Assembly: GCA_036365145.1 (NCBI GenBank)
Contig: JAEOAD010000012.1
Coordinates: 41,732,501 to 41,796,500, forward strand
Source of the DNA: Orientallactaga sibirica
Taxonomy: Eukaryota > Chordata > Mammalia > Rodentia > Dipodidae
DNA: 64,000 nt
Reading direction: 5' to 3'
The notes beneath the pieces were generated by a model that did not search any database, was not told the origin of the DNA, and saw only the letters and a list, made by a program, of their open reading frames with translations. Both the position numbers and the translations under genes were made by a program. Position 1 is the first letter of the stretch; the number at the start of each line of letters is the position of its first letter. Shown piece by piece: positions 12,001 through 25,530 of the stretch.

Positions 12001-12605
12001 CAGTCAGCTATCTTCTTGTCTTACTGATGGATCTTGTCTTTCCTCAATTTTCTCTGTCATCTACCCTGGCCTGGAACCTCAGAGCTCCTGCATTTACTTT
12101 CACGCTTTGAATATGTAGGCATATTTTGCTAAACTATGGAGACATATTCTTAGAAATGTACTTCAAGGTGATTGCATCATTGTATGACTATCATAGGATG
12201 TGTGAACACAAACTTAGATGGTATTGATGAGTCACTTGTGGCCAAGAAATGTTTGTGTGAGGCTGCTACTGGTGTGAGCTAGCATACAGCTTTATAGTAA
12301 ACTTTTTTTTTAATGTGAGTAGAATGAGGAAAGTCTAAACTAATGATACAATATAGTGTAGTAAATACACAAGTTATTCACAGTCATTTATCATAAGTAT
12401 ATACTTTATTAAATTGCTTTGCTATACTTGTATGTGACTGGTAGTGTAGTAGTTTTTGTTTAAACCAGCATCACCACAAACATATGAGCAATGCATTGTA
12501 CTACAGTGTTAGATCACTGCTAAGCCATTGGACAACATGACATTTTCACCTCCATTTTGTTTTTATTTATTTATTTATTTCAGAGAGAGATACAGAAATA
12601 GGCAG

Positions 12606-12645
<40 letters not shown>

Positions 12646-13509
12646 GGAGTGCCAGGGCCTCCAGCCACTGCAAACAAACTCCAGATGCATGCTGCCCTTC
12701 ATGCATCTGGCTTATGTGGGTCCTGGGAATTGAACTGGGGTTCTTAGGCTTCATAGGCAAATGCTTTAACTGCTAAGCCATTTCCTCAGTCCTTCAGCTC
12801 CATTTTAATGTTTCAGGGCTCCTGTCATATATTTGGTGTGTTGGTGACTTGAAAGTCCTTATGTGGTGCATGACTCTTAAGTAAATTTTAGTATATACTA
12901 GCCATTTATTTATTTATTTTATTTATTTTTGGTTTTTCGAGGTAGGGTCTCACTCTAGCCCAGTCTGACCTGGAATTCACTCTGTGTTCTCCAGGTGGCT
13001 TCCAAATCATGGTAGTCCTTCTACCTCTGATCCCCAGTGCTGGGATTAAAGGCATGTGCCACAACGCCCAGCTTATACTAGCTTTTAAAATTGTTGCCTA
13101 GTATTTCACTCACCACTCCTTAATTGTTTGTTCTTCCATTGATAGATATTTTGAATTTAAAAATTCAATTAAATTGCCTTCTTGAGTCAATACTAGTGAC
13201 TATTGTCATTAACAGTATAAGATAGTGCATTTTCTCTCATTTTTCTGTATTTGCTGTTGCCTTTTTAGTAGGGCAGAAATAGAAATATTATTATTTTATT
13301 ATTTTTACTTTGATTGCTACTGAAATTAGAAATCTTTCTATATGATCTTTATATTTTGTGTCTGACTTGCCTTTTGATACCATTTGCTTGTTTTTCTGTT
13401 TTCTTCTCAATAAATTGGTTATAGTTGTTTTATAGTTTGGATATTTCTCTTTTGTCTGTCATATATTTTAGAATAATTTTATCCCAGTCTCATTTATCTT
13501 TAAAAAAAA

Positions 13510-13540
<31 letters not shown>

Positions 13541-16500
13541 TACTGTTTTTATTGTAAAAACGTTAAAATTGATTTAGTCAAGTTATTTACATTGCACTTT
13601 AGCTATTTGGTTGTATTATCTTTTTAAAAATTAAATATCTGTAGAGAATATACATAGATGTGTTGTTTTTAGCTAGTTTTTTTTTTTGTTTGTTTGTTTT
13701 GTTTTTGGAGGTTGGGGGGGGGGTCTCACTAGCCCAGGCTGACCTGGAATTCACTATGTAATCTCAGGGTGGCCTTGAATTCATGGTGATCCTCCTACCT
13801 CTACCTCTTGTGTGCTGGGACGCCCGGCTTAGCTAGTTTTTTTTGTTGTTAGAACAACTCAGCAAAATAAAATTCCGGTTTATTTTTTGGACATTGTTTC
13901 ACACATATATGAAACAGGCCAAAAAATACATAAACAACAACTTTATAAACAAAAAAAGGAAAAAAGAAACCTTTTATCTTTGGCTGTTTTAACCATCTCA
14001 TATAAACTGACTACTTACAATACAGCTAGGTACATACACACAAAAAATTACTGGAATACTTGGAATAAGATTGTTTTGTTGTTGTTGTTTTCATTTTTTT
14101 TCTCCTTTGAGATTATAATGAACATGGTCATACCACAAATAAAGTCAGAAGTACGACACAGAACACTCTGAAGGGCTGGTCTGGTCATCAGTTGTCATTA
14201 AAAATGGCAGACCCCTAACAATATGTCCAAAAATATAAAATGTATATAAAAATACAAATTTTCCTTTTAAAGTACTTTTAAGAAAAAAAAGCAGGACCTT
14301 GGAAGTTTTGGTTTTCTCCTCCCCTGTTGCAAATCTCATTGTGGTTTTGGTGGGGTGGTGCAGAGTGTGTGTCATCTGCAGGTGGCGCTGCCTGTGGTTG
14401 GCGGGCGGGCCAGCCTCTCTACTTGAAGGTGACAGTGTTTAGATCCTGAGATGGGAAGTGGAGGGTGAATAGGTCACCGTGGCCTTTTATCAATAACTTG
14501 TGCCTTTTTTGCTGTCTACTCATCCTCATCGGTCTTCTGCTTCTTGGTATCAACACCATCATCCTCATCATCCTCAGCTGCCCGTTTGCCTGTAACTGCC
14601 TCTGCCTTTGCCTCCTCATCTTCATCCTCTTCCTCTCCATCAGCTTCTTCCTCTTCCTCCTCCTTTTCCTCCCACTTTCTTCCTTTTCATCTTCATCTAC
14701 CTCATTGTCAACCTCCTGCTCCCCATTTTCCTCATTAGCATTCCCATTGGCAGGGGCTTCTTTTACATTCTCCCACTCTGGTACAACTTCCTTCTTTTCG
14801 TTCAAATCCTTGGTGGTGGTCTCAGAGCTGGTGTCCACAGCCGACTCTGACATGGTGGGGCATGCTGGTGAGCCACCGATACAGTGGGTGAAGGAGAAAG
14901 CGAGAGTTTGAGGACTCAGGCAGAAATGCTGCTGGAGTCCGCGGCCAGAGGGAGGGAAGGCAAGTGGCAGTGGTGTCTGTGACCAGTGGAGAGCTGGAGC
15001 CTGGGAACAATGCAAAGATGGCTTTTCTTAGCAGCCTGTTAGCTAATTTTGATCATCTTTAAAAATACTTGAGAGGCAGAGGTAGGAGGATTGCTGTGAG
15101 TTTGAGGCTACCTTGAGATGACAGAGTGAGTACCAGGTCAGCCTGGGCTACAGTGAGACCCTACCTTGAACCCCCCCCCCCCAAAAAAAAAATAATGCAT
15201 AGCTAATTATGGCTTACCTAAAGCACTGCATGTAGTTAATTTCTAGAAATTGAGGGCTTTTTGTAGTGGTTGTCTCTTGTCATAAGATGGCTGCCGTAGT
15301 TCTAGACGTCAGACAGAACTCCATTCAAAACATGAAAACGAGGGAAAGCTTTTTTTTTTTTTTTAAGGTAGGGTCTCACTTTAACCCAGGCTGACCTGGA
15401 ATTCACTCTGTATTCTCAGGGTGGCCTCGAACTTATGGTGATCCTCCTACCTTCCTACCTCTGCCTCCCGAGTGCTGGGATTAAAGGCGTGCACCACCAC
15501 GCCCGGCTTTATTTTTTTATTTTATTTTTTTATTTTTAGGTAGGGTTTCACTCTAGTTGAGGCTGACCCGGAATTCACTTTGTAGTCTCATGGTGGCCTC
15601 AAACTCAAGGCACTCTTTCTACCTCTGTTTCCTGAGTGCTGGGATTAAAGGCATGTGCTACCATGCCCGGCTTTAAAGCTTCTATTATGAAAGCCAAGGA
15701 ATTTCCAGAAGCCCTGAGTTGGTTTCTGCATATGTTTTGTTGGTAGCCCTAACTGCAAAGAAATCTAGGCAAGCTTCTCTTGCTGTTTTGGTAAAGATGA
15801 GCAATGGGGAAAATAACAGACAATAGTTTTCAGCTGTTTGCCACAACCTACAATGTATAGGACCTTAGATATTATGGGCTGGAAAGTACTGGTTTTATTC
15901 TTTAAATGTTTATGTTATTATTTTAGGATTCCAGTTCAGTTGTAGAATGGACCCACACCCCAAAAGAAAGAATTCATCGAGGATCGGAACATCTGAACAG
16001 TTACGAAGCAGAGTGGGACATGGTTAATACAGTGTCATTTAAAAAGAAACCACACACCAATGGAGGTATGAACTAAATCCTCCCCCCCCCCCCCATGTAG
16101 GGTCTTGCCCATGCTGGCCTGAAACTCTGTCTATATTTCCAGGCTGGCCTGGAACACACGGAGATCCTCCTACTACCCTTGCCTCCCTAGTGCTGGGATT
16201 AAAGCTGTCGCCACTATACCTGGCTTTGAACTAAATCTTTTGAAGTCTTAAAGCTGATTTACCACAATATGCTAATAAAACAGAGTTCAAGGAAAGTTTT
16301 TAATGCTCCTCAGTCAGAGGAAAAATTACTTCAGTATGTGTAGCTCATCATTAGTTATGTTCTGTTTTCATCTCTCCTTTTTATTTTTTTATTTTTATTT
16401 TATTTTTTTATTTTCAAGGTAGGGTCTCACTCTAGTTCAGGCTGACCTGGAATTCACTATGTAGTCTCAGGGTGGCCTCATACTCACACTGATCCTCATA

Positions 16501-19500
16501 CCTCTGCCTCCCGAATGCTGGGATTAAAGGCGTGCACCACTACACCCAGCTCTCTAATTTTTTGGTTTTTCTAGGTAGGTCTGGCTCTAGCCCAGGCTGA
16601 CCTGGAATTCACTTTGTAGTCTCGGATCGGCCTCGAATTCATAGCAATTTTCCTACCTCAGTCTGTCAAGTGCTGGGATTAAAGACCGTACCATTGTCCA
16701 TCTTCCTCTCTTTTTGTTGTTTTGTTGGCTGAGACTTGAAAGGAGGATTTCAAGGTCCTTGTTCTATCTTTTTAGTTACAAATGATAAAATAGAAACACT
16801 TTTACCTTTCATAAGCATGTGATGATGCTTATCACTAATTGTAGCACCAAGTGGCTGAGGCAGGAGATTTGTAAATTAAAGGCCAGCTTGGACTATATAG
16901 TGACTTTCAAGCTAGGCTGGACAGCATAACAAGACCCTGTCTCCACCCCTTCCCCACAAACAATAACAAAGCTAAACCACCTTACATCTTATTCTCATAT
17001 TTTTTTTATAAATTATGTTATTTCATCCTGAAGCACCAGGGGGAGGTGCAATATATTACTAAGCTTTACCATTCTAATTTAAGGATTGATGAAGATTTTC
17101 ATAGCTTATTGAAATATCTCTTTTGTGTGTGAGTTGCTGTTTCCCTTTGTGTATTTAAACCTATTTACTATGTGGTAATTATATGCATATAGTTATAAAA
17201 TGCCAGCCTACCAACTTGGCATTGTTATATATGGTAGTTCGTGAAAGAAAGCTCATGGACAGTAGAATTCATACACCAAATATAATCCTGCCAGTCCATC
17301 TGTGTTGTGGCCAACCTTTTTGTGATCTCTTCTTGAAATTTTGAGTATGTGATAGAGTTAAATGCCAGTTTTTGATTGTCTCTGTGTGGTGTGTATGTAT
17401 ATTATGATCATACTTGTGTGGATATGTGTGTGTGTGTGCATGTGGAGGACAGGTCTTCCTCAATTCATTTTTTACCTTATTACTTTTTATACCTTATTTT
17501 TTTACACAATTTAAAAATTTTAATTAATTAATTTGACAGAAAGAAGAGGGGGGAGGGAGAGAGAATGGGCACACCAGGGCCACCAACCCCTGCAAACAAA
17601 CTCCGGAGGAATGTGCTACCTTGTACATCTGGCTAATATGGGTTCAGGGGAATCAAACCAGGGTCCGCTGGCTTTGCAGGGAAATGCCTTAACATCTAAG
17701 GCATCCCTCCGGACCTATACCTCATTTTTTGAGGGAGGCTATCTTCCTGAGCCTGGAGCTCACTGATTTGGCTAGATTAGCTAACCAGGAAGCCCCAGGG
17801 ATCACCCTATCTCTGTCTCCTTAGTGCAGGAATTACAGGCACAGGCTGCTATGTCCAACTTTTACATTTGTTGTGGGATTCAAACTTGGGCTCTCTCACA
17901 TGTGTGGCAAGCACTTTAGCAACTGAGCCATTTCCAGAGACCACAGTTTGATTTTTTAATATTGATTTCCTTTATATATTATAATGGAAAAGATATTTTC
18001 TCTCTCAGTGATTTTGGCCTGAGTTTAGATATGATCAATGTCTGTCCACTTGAGGGCTAATGAAATCTTAAGGGAGTACTCATTGATTATACTTACATAA
18101 AAACAGTTATTAAGTAACATTGATCCTTTTTTCCTTTTTTTTTTTTTTTTTGTGGCTTTTCAAGGTAGTGTCTCACTCTAGCATATGCTGACCTGGAAGT
18201 CACTAGTCTCAGGCTGGCCTTGAATTCACAGTGATCCTTCTACCTCTGCCTCTTGAGTGCTGGGATTAAAAGCATGTACCACCAGGCCCAGCTTAATACT
18301 GATATTAATGTATGACCTGTGGAATAATTCTTCTACTTATAGTTACATTTTGGGCTTCATCATGTCTAGGAAGCAACAATGATGAAGTAAATGGTATTTT
18401 GTATTTCACAAGCTTTATTTATTTATTTATTTATTTATTTAATTTTCTGAGGTAGGGTCTCACTCTAGTCCAGGCTGACCTGGAATTCACTGTGTAGTTT
18501 CACGATGGCCTCAAACTCATGGCGGTCCTTCTACCTCTGCCTCCCAAGTGTACCACCATGCCTGGCTAACAAGCTTTTTATAACAGGTCATATATGAGCA
18601 TGGTTATTTATTTTTTTTGGTGGGTGAAGGGAGGTGAAGATAGGAGAGCATTTGAGCATTCCTTTTCTACTGAAAGGGGAGTGTAATAGTGACCTTCTTG
18701 TTGCTGGGACAGAACATTTAAGTAATAGCTTATGGAAGGAAAGGATTTATTTCAGGCTTACAGTGTCAAGAGGAAGTTCTTCATGGTGGGGAAAGTATGA
18801 CAGACCTGAGCAGGAAGCCTTGGTCACATTTTCCCTTCAGTGAGAAGGAAGTAATCTCAGTACTGGTCTTGGTTTGTGCTATATTACCCCAAAGCCCACC
18901 CATAGCAACACATCTCTTCCAGCAACTCCATCTCCCAAAGGCCCTACAACTTTGCCAAATTCCCATCATCCTGGAGTCCAAGTATTCAAAACACATGAGC
19001 CTATGGGGGACATCTTATTCAAAACACTACAGGGAAGTTCTTACCAGAACCAGGTTGAGAGTGAAGTGTCAAAGAGAGATGAAAGCCAAGATTTTAGTTT
19101 GGGGAATGTGAGGCAATACTTCTTTAGATTGTCAGGATTGTATGTATAAAATGATATTTCTTGTTTATTGTTTAATACTGTCAAATTCTTGAAAGATAAC
19201 AGGTCATAAGAATGAGCAAACAGACTGAGTTTTCAGGATTTCATAACCATTACATGGATGAGAAAAGCATAACCTGGCCAATAAAGTTCTCTTTTATTTA
19301 TTTACTTATTTGTAAGCATGGAGAGAGAGAGTGTGAGGGTGCGCCAGGGCCTGTAGCCACTGCAAATGAACGACACATGCGTGCACTTCTCTGTGCATCT
19401 GACTTACATGGGTACTGGGGAAGTGAACTCAGGTCATTAGGCTTGGCAGACAAGAACCTTAACTGCTGAGCCACCTCTCCAGTCCAATAAAGATCTCTTT

Positions 19501-21972
19501 GAGAGTAATAGATGTGATGGTTAATCTCTGGCTGTCAATTTGACAGGATTTAGAATCACCATGGAAGGTCTGGGGAGATGGTTCAGTGGTTCAAGGTGCT
19601 TGTTTGCAAAGCCTGTCAGTTTGTGTTTGATTCCCCAGTCCCTATATAAAACTATACACACAAAGTGACACATGCATCTGGGTTTTGTTGTCAGCAGTGA
19701 GAGGCCCTGATGTGCTGATATACACTCTTTTTCTTGCTTTTGCTCCAAGCCCATGCACTCATCTCTCTTGCAAATAAAATAATTACCATGGAAGCAAATC
19801 CCTAGTCATGTCTGAGGGATTTTATCAATTAGGTTGGTTGAGGTGGAAGAACCCACCCTAACAATGAGCAGTACCAATCCCATGGGCTGGATTCCTGGGC
19901 TTTATGGAAAGGAGAGCTACTGAGCATTCATCCCTCTTTACTTCTTTACTGATGTGATGCTAGCTAACCACTCCTGCCATGCTTTCCCTGCTCTAATGGG
20001 CTTCTGCTTGAAACTGTAAGCTGTTACTGGTTAGATGTTTTGTCCCAGCAACAAGAAAGTAACTGATATGTTGGGTTTCAGCCTTGGCTGCCAGTTAAAT
20101 TCACCTAGGGAAGTTGGGTTTAAAAACAGAAACAAACAAACAAACAAAAATAAAACTCTGAAGAATAGAGGATAGGCTTCAGTAGTTTCTAGATCTTCAG
20201 TTCACTTTAATTTGTGGTTATAGTTGAGAACTGTGTAATTGTCTACTTTAGCGAAAAACTACAAATGTAAATGCTGCTGCTTATAGGATTTGACCTCAAA
20301 AAGTGACGTACAAAGTAAACAGATTGTATTTTGCAATTGTTAAAATTTAAGGAGGTACTTAATGTGTATTAATTACACAACATAATGAGTTTCATTATGA
20401 CCTTTTCATACATGTATGTAAAGCACTTTGATCATCTTCAGCCCTTCTCCTTCCCACAATTTCCTTCCTTTCCAAAGGAAATAATTTCTAAAAATTGAAT
20501 TTCTTACACATTTTAATGAAACATTTTTATTTTTTACTTTATTTTAGAGAGAGAGAGAGAATTGGTGTGCTAAGGCCTCAGCTACCTCTTTGAACTCCAG
20601 AAGCTTGCACCACCTAGAGGGCGTGTGTGATCTTGCGCTTGTCTCACCTTTGTGTGTCTGGCTCACGTGGGATCTGGAGAGTTGAGCATGGGTCCTTAGG
20701 CTTCGCAGGCAAGCACCTTAACCATTAAGCCATCTCTCCAGCCCTGAAATATTTTTATTTATTTAATTAATTTTTTTTTCAAGGTAGGGTTTCACTCTAG
20801 CTCAGGCTGACCTGGAATTCATTATGTAGTCTCAGGGTTGCCTTGAACTCATGGCACTCCTCCTGCCTCTGTCTCCTGAGTGCTGGGATTAAAGACATGC
20901 ACCACCACTCCCGGCACAAGAACTGATTTTATTTTTATTTACCTTTCCTTTATGGGGAAGTTAACACTTGGTTTCTTCCAGTTTTCTTTTTTAAAAATAT
21001 TTTTTATTTGCAAGCAGATTGAGAGAGAGAATGAGAAAGTATATGGGCATGCCAGGGCCTCCTACCACTGCAAGCTAATTCCAGATGCGTATGCCACTTT
21101 ATGCATCTGGCTTTACATAGGCACTGGGGTATTGAACCTGGGCCACCTGTCCTCAAAAGCAAGTGCCTTCAACTGCTGAGCCATCTTTCTAGCCCATTCT
21201 TTCATGATCATTTTGATTTCCATTTAGTTGTTTACAAGTGATCCACTGGCAGCTTACTTGTATATTGACTTGGTGCCAAGTTTTTTTTTTTTAATTATCA
21301 TTTTTATTTATTTGAGAGAGAAGGAGAAAGAGGCAGGGAGAGAGAGAAAGAAAAGAGGCATGCCAGGGCCTGTAGATGCTGCATACAAAATCCATATGCA
21401 TGTGCCACATTGTGCATCTGGCTTATGTGGGTCTTGGGAGATTGAACCTGGGTCCTCTGGCTTTGCAGGCAAGCATCTTAAATGCTAAACCATCTCTCCA
21501 GCACAGTGCTAAGTTTTAATGTATTTATTAAGCAACTCTTGGATTACACCATGTATGCTAGTCACTCCTTTAGCACTAGAACTGTACGTGAAAACAAAAC
21601 AATTCTTGTGCTTTTGAAGCTTGTAATTTTTTTTTGCTTGTGCATAGTATGTATGGTGTGTATGATATATGCAAATGTATATGCTAGTGTGTTGCCCACT
21701 GCATGCACATTTAGAAACCAGATGAGAATGTTGGTGTCCCTTCCATCTCTTCTTAGTTTTTCCTTGAGATGGAATCTTACTGATTCTGGAGCTTGCTATT
21801 TTTCATGAGCCTGGTCCCCTCTCCCCACAGGACTGGGGATACATACATGTGTAGTCATGCCCAAATGCTTACAGGCGTGAATGTTTCATGTATCTGATCC
21901 ACTCAGATCCTCATGCGTGCACAGGAAGCACACTTAACTGCTGAGCCATCTCTCCACTCCTGAAGCTTAATT

Positions 21973-22006
<34 letters not shown>

Positions 22007-25000
22007 AGGTAAGGTCTCACTGTAGTCCAGGCTGATCTGGAACTTACTCTGTAGTCCCATGTTGGCCTCAAACTCACATAAACCCTCCTACCACTTCCTC
22101 CTGAGTGCGGGAATTAAAGGTGTGCGCCACCATGCCGAGCCCAAAGCTTGAATTTTAATAGCAAGAGTTGTAGCATTGACTTGTACTATATCTCTTATCT
22201 TTGTTGGAGCTTTAAGTGAGGCAATGTTTGAACTATTTTTATTTTATATAATATGTAAAATATTTTTCCCACCAAGAGAAAAATGTAATATCTTTACTAG
22301 TCTTCTTCATAAGAGATTTCATACATATATATATAAAATTTGGTTTTTTGAGGTCAGGTCTCACTTCTAGCCCAGGCTGACCTGGAATTCACTATGTAGT
22401 CTTAGGGTGACCTGGAACTCATGGCAATCCCCTTACTTCTGCCTCCTAAGTGCTGGGATTAAAGGCGTGTGCCACTGTGCCTGGCTCCATCATACGATTT
22501 TTTTTTTTTTTTCTTTCGAGGTAGGATCTCACTCTAGCTCATGCTGACCTGGAATTCACTCTGTATTTTCAGGGTGGCCACAAACTCACGGCGATCCTCC
22601 TATCTGTGCCTCCGGAGTGCTGGGATTAAAGGTGTGTGCCACCATCCCTGGCCATCATAAGATTTTTATTGCTGGTACATCCAGAGTATTAAAAACTTTG
22701 TATCATGACTGACTAATGCTCTCACATCTCATAACCTGCAACCCCGGGGGAAATACCAGTAATCCCACTGAGGAGGGTCTGGACCCTCATCTGAATAGGG
22801 GCAGGGAGGAGGGAAATGATAATACTAACATATAATGTGTCCATAAAGATTTCTATTTAATAGCCGGGCGTGGTGGCACACGCCTTTAATCCCAGCACTT
22901 GGGAGGCAGAGGTAGGAGGATCATTGAGAGTTCGAGGTCACCCTGAGACTACATAGTGAATTCCAGGTCAGCCTGAGCTAGAGTGAAACCCTACCTCGGA
23001 AAACCACCAAATTTCTATTTAATAAAAAATATCCATCATTTTGGATTTGGGGGTACATGCCTTAGTCCTAGCACTTAGGAGACTGAGGTAGGAGGACTGG
23101 GGTGAATTTGAGGCCACCCTGGAGCTACAGAGTCCTAGGTCAGCTTGGGCTAAAGTGAGAGCCTATCTTGGGGGAAAAATATATATGTATTCTAAAGCAA
23201 TGAATTATATCTAGTTTTACTTTTGCTGTTTTTCTATGAAAATGTTTTTAGCCTTTGCAAATAATCTAATATCATATGTTGTTTCTAGGCAACTCATATA
23301 TTTTTACATTTTATAATTTATGGATAAGTTGGAATTCTTAGAAATGTTCTTACTTTGCTATGAGCTTGTAGTGGTGATCTGAGTTCTCTACCAGTGAAAC
23401 ATGTAGTCAAGTGGGCTCATGGCACTTAGTCTAGTATCAAAATTTGATATGAAGTTATTGAGGAGGTGAGGCAGGTCTGTGATGCAGATAATTACTGTAG
23501 CCTCTTTGGATATCTTTCAAGTGGCCCCGTTAGAAGACAATGGAGCTGTAATATTGCTGATTACATAGGATGGTGACATACATCTAGGTCAGCATTGACT
23601 GAGCTTTCTTTTGATCAAGTAGTTTTATAAGCATCTGTCACTATGTAGTTTATGGGATGCCTTGAGTAATAACACAGTGTAATTCTTTTGGTAACATAAA
23701 AGAAAATGTGGCTTATTTTAAATTTCAGAAATATCACATATTTATATATGAGATAAATTATTAAAGCAAAGTAGCATTTTATATAATTTATAAATATTAG
23801 AATCATTAGTAAGAAGAAAGATGCATTTTATTGCTTTGTAATTTTATTTTGTTTTTTTCAAGGTAGGGTCTCTCACTAGCTCAGGCTGACCTGGATCTCA
23901 TTCTATAGTCTCCAGGTAGCCTCAAACTCATGGTGATCCTCCTACCTCTGCATCCTGAGTGCTGGGATTAAAGGTATGCACCACCACACCCATCATGAGC
24001 TTTGTAATTTTTTTTAATTTAACTAATCTGTAAATTTATTAACAATTAGGCTAACATTCAGAGGTATGGGGTTTTAGCTTCTGTAAATATGCAAATCCAG
24101 AAAATGTGGTATTCTATGTAACTGGTTTTAATTGAGTTCTAATTTAGTAGAAGTTAATTTAGTAGGGCTGCTTATGTATGTAGCTCAGTTGGTATAGTTC
24201 TTGCCTAGCATATGCACAAAGCCCTGCCTAAAGCAGACATGGTGGCACACACCTGGATCCCAGCCCTTCAGGAGGAAGGGTTAGGAGGGTTAGCAGTTCA
24301 AGTTCTATCTTAGTTATCTCTTCATCCTTAACCCCCCCCTCTTCGTTTTGCAAAGCGTACATCTGTATTAGCACTCAAATGTTACCTTCTTTTTTTGGAG
24401 GCAAGGTCTTACTCTAGCATAGTCTGGCTAGACTTCACTCTGTAGCACAGGCTGGCCTTGGCACTGACAGCAATTTTCCTATCTCAGCCTCCCCAATGCT
24501 GGAGCATGCCACCACACCTAGCTGTTATTTTTTTTTTCAGTCTGTATGTGCATGGGTATGGTCTGCGTGCGTGTGCATGCACAATATGCACACCATAGTG
24601 CAGTGTGGTAGTTTGAGCACAATGTCAAGGTATCTTTTCTCTCCTTCTACTTGGCTTGAGACAGGGTCTCCCTTGTTTTGCTGCTGCATGTGTACTAGTC
24701 TAGCCAGACCAAGAGCTTCAGGATTCTCCTGTTGCTGTAGGCACTTTGAGATTACAATGTGTATACCACCTTGCATTCTGCTTTATGTGGGTGCTGGGGA
24801 ATCTTACTGGGGCTGGCAGGCTTATAAGCAAGTGGCTTTAACTTTCAAACCATTTCCCTGGTACACAAGAGTTCTTTTTCTTTTTTTTTTTTTTTTTTTT
24901 AAATTATTTGCAAGGAGAGAGGGAAGGAGGGATGGTGAAGGGAATGGGCACACCAGGGCCCCTACCTGCTGCAAGAGAACTCCAGACATATGTCTCATTT

Positions 25001-25497
25001 TGTATATCTGGCTTTACGTCGGTACTGGGGAATCGAACCCATGCCATTAGGCTTTGCAAGCAAGTGCCTTAACTGCTGATCTATCTCTCCTGCCCATGTA
25101 TTTTTAAAAATTATTTATTTGTGAGAGAGAGAGAAAAAAAAAAAAGAGACAGAGAAAATGAGTGAATGAGAGGAATGGGCACACCGGGGCCTTATGCCAC
25201 TGCAAAAGCACTCCAGACCTATGTGCCACTTTGTGCTTCTTGCTTTGTGTGGGTACTGGGGAATCAAACCATGGGTGTCAGGCTTGCAAGCAAGTAACTT
25301 TAGCAGCTAAGTCATCTCTCCAGCTTCAAGAATTACCTTAAAAAATATTTTATGAGCCGGGCATGGTGGTGCATGCCTCTAATCCCAGCACTCGGGAGGC
25401 AGAGGTAGGAGGATCGCCAAGATTTCAAGGCCACACTGAGACTACATAGTAAATTCCAGGTCAGCCTGGGCTGGAGTGAGACCCTACCTCGAAAAAC

Positions 25498-25530
<33 letters not shown>

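Larger units (their letters stand above)
5765..15926 (+). other. TBC1D15: TBC1D15 intron 3
   Basis: 10.2 kb. Contains SINEs, a long polypyrimidine tract, an L1 3' end with a MaLR LTR and internal sequence, and the antisense PTMA retrocopy. Unique-looking stretches: 6370-6620, 7270-7560, 7920-8480, 11930-12530, 12800-12900, 13090-13670, 15190-15340 and 15680-15920. Confidence 0.9.

Noticed and set aside
14465..14911. Ser/Leu-rich frames on the + strand
   Set aside because: They are the complement of the acidic region of the antisense PTMA retrocopy.
13841..15038. PTMA as a functional gene
   Set aside because: No introns, an A tail, target-site duplication and a frameshift in the acidic region show a processed pseudogene.
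24496..25050. Open frame of 184 codons on the + strand
   Set aside because: It runs through an antisense B4 and a tRNA-SINE; its residues match SINE translations seen in many other frames here.
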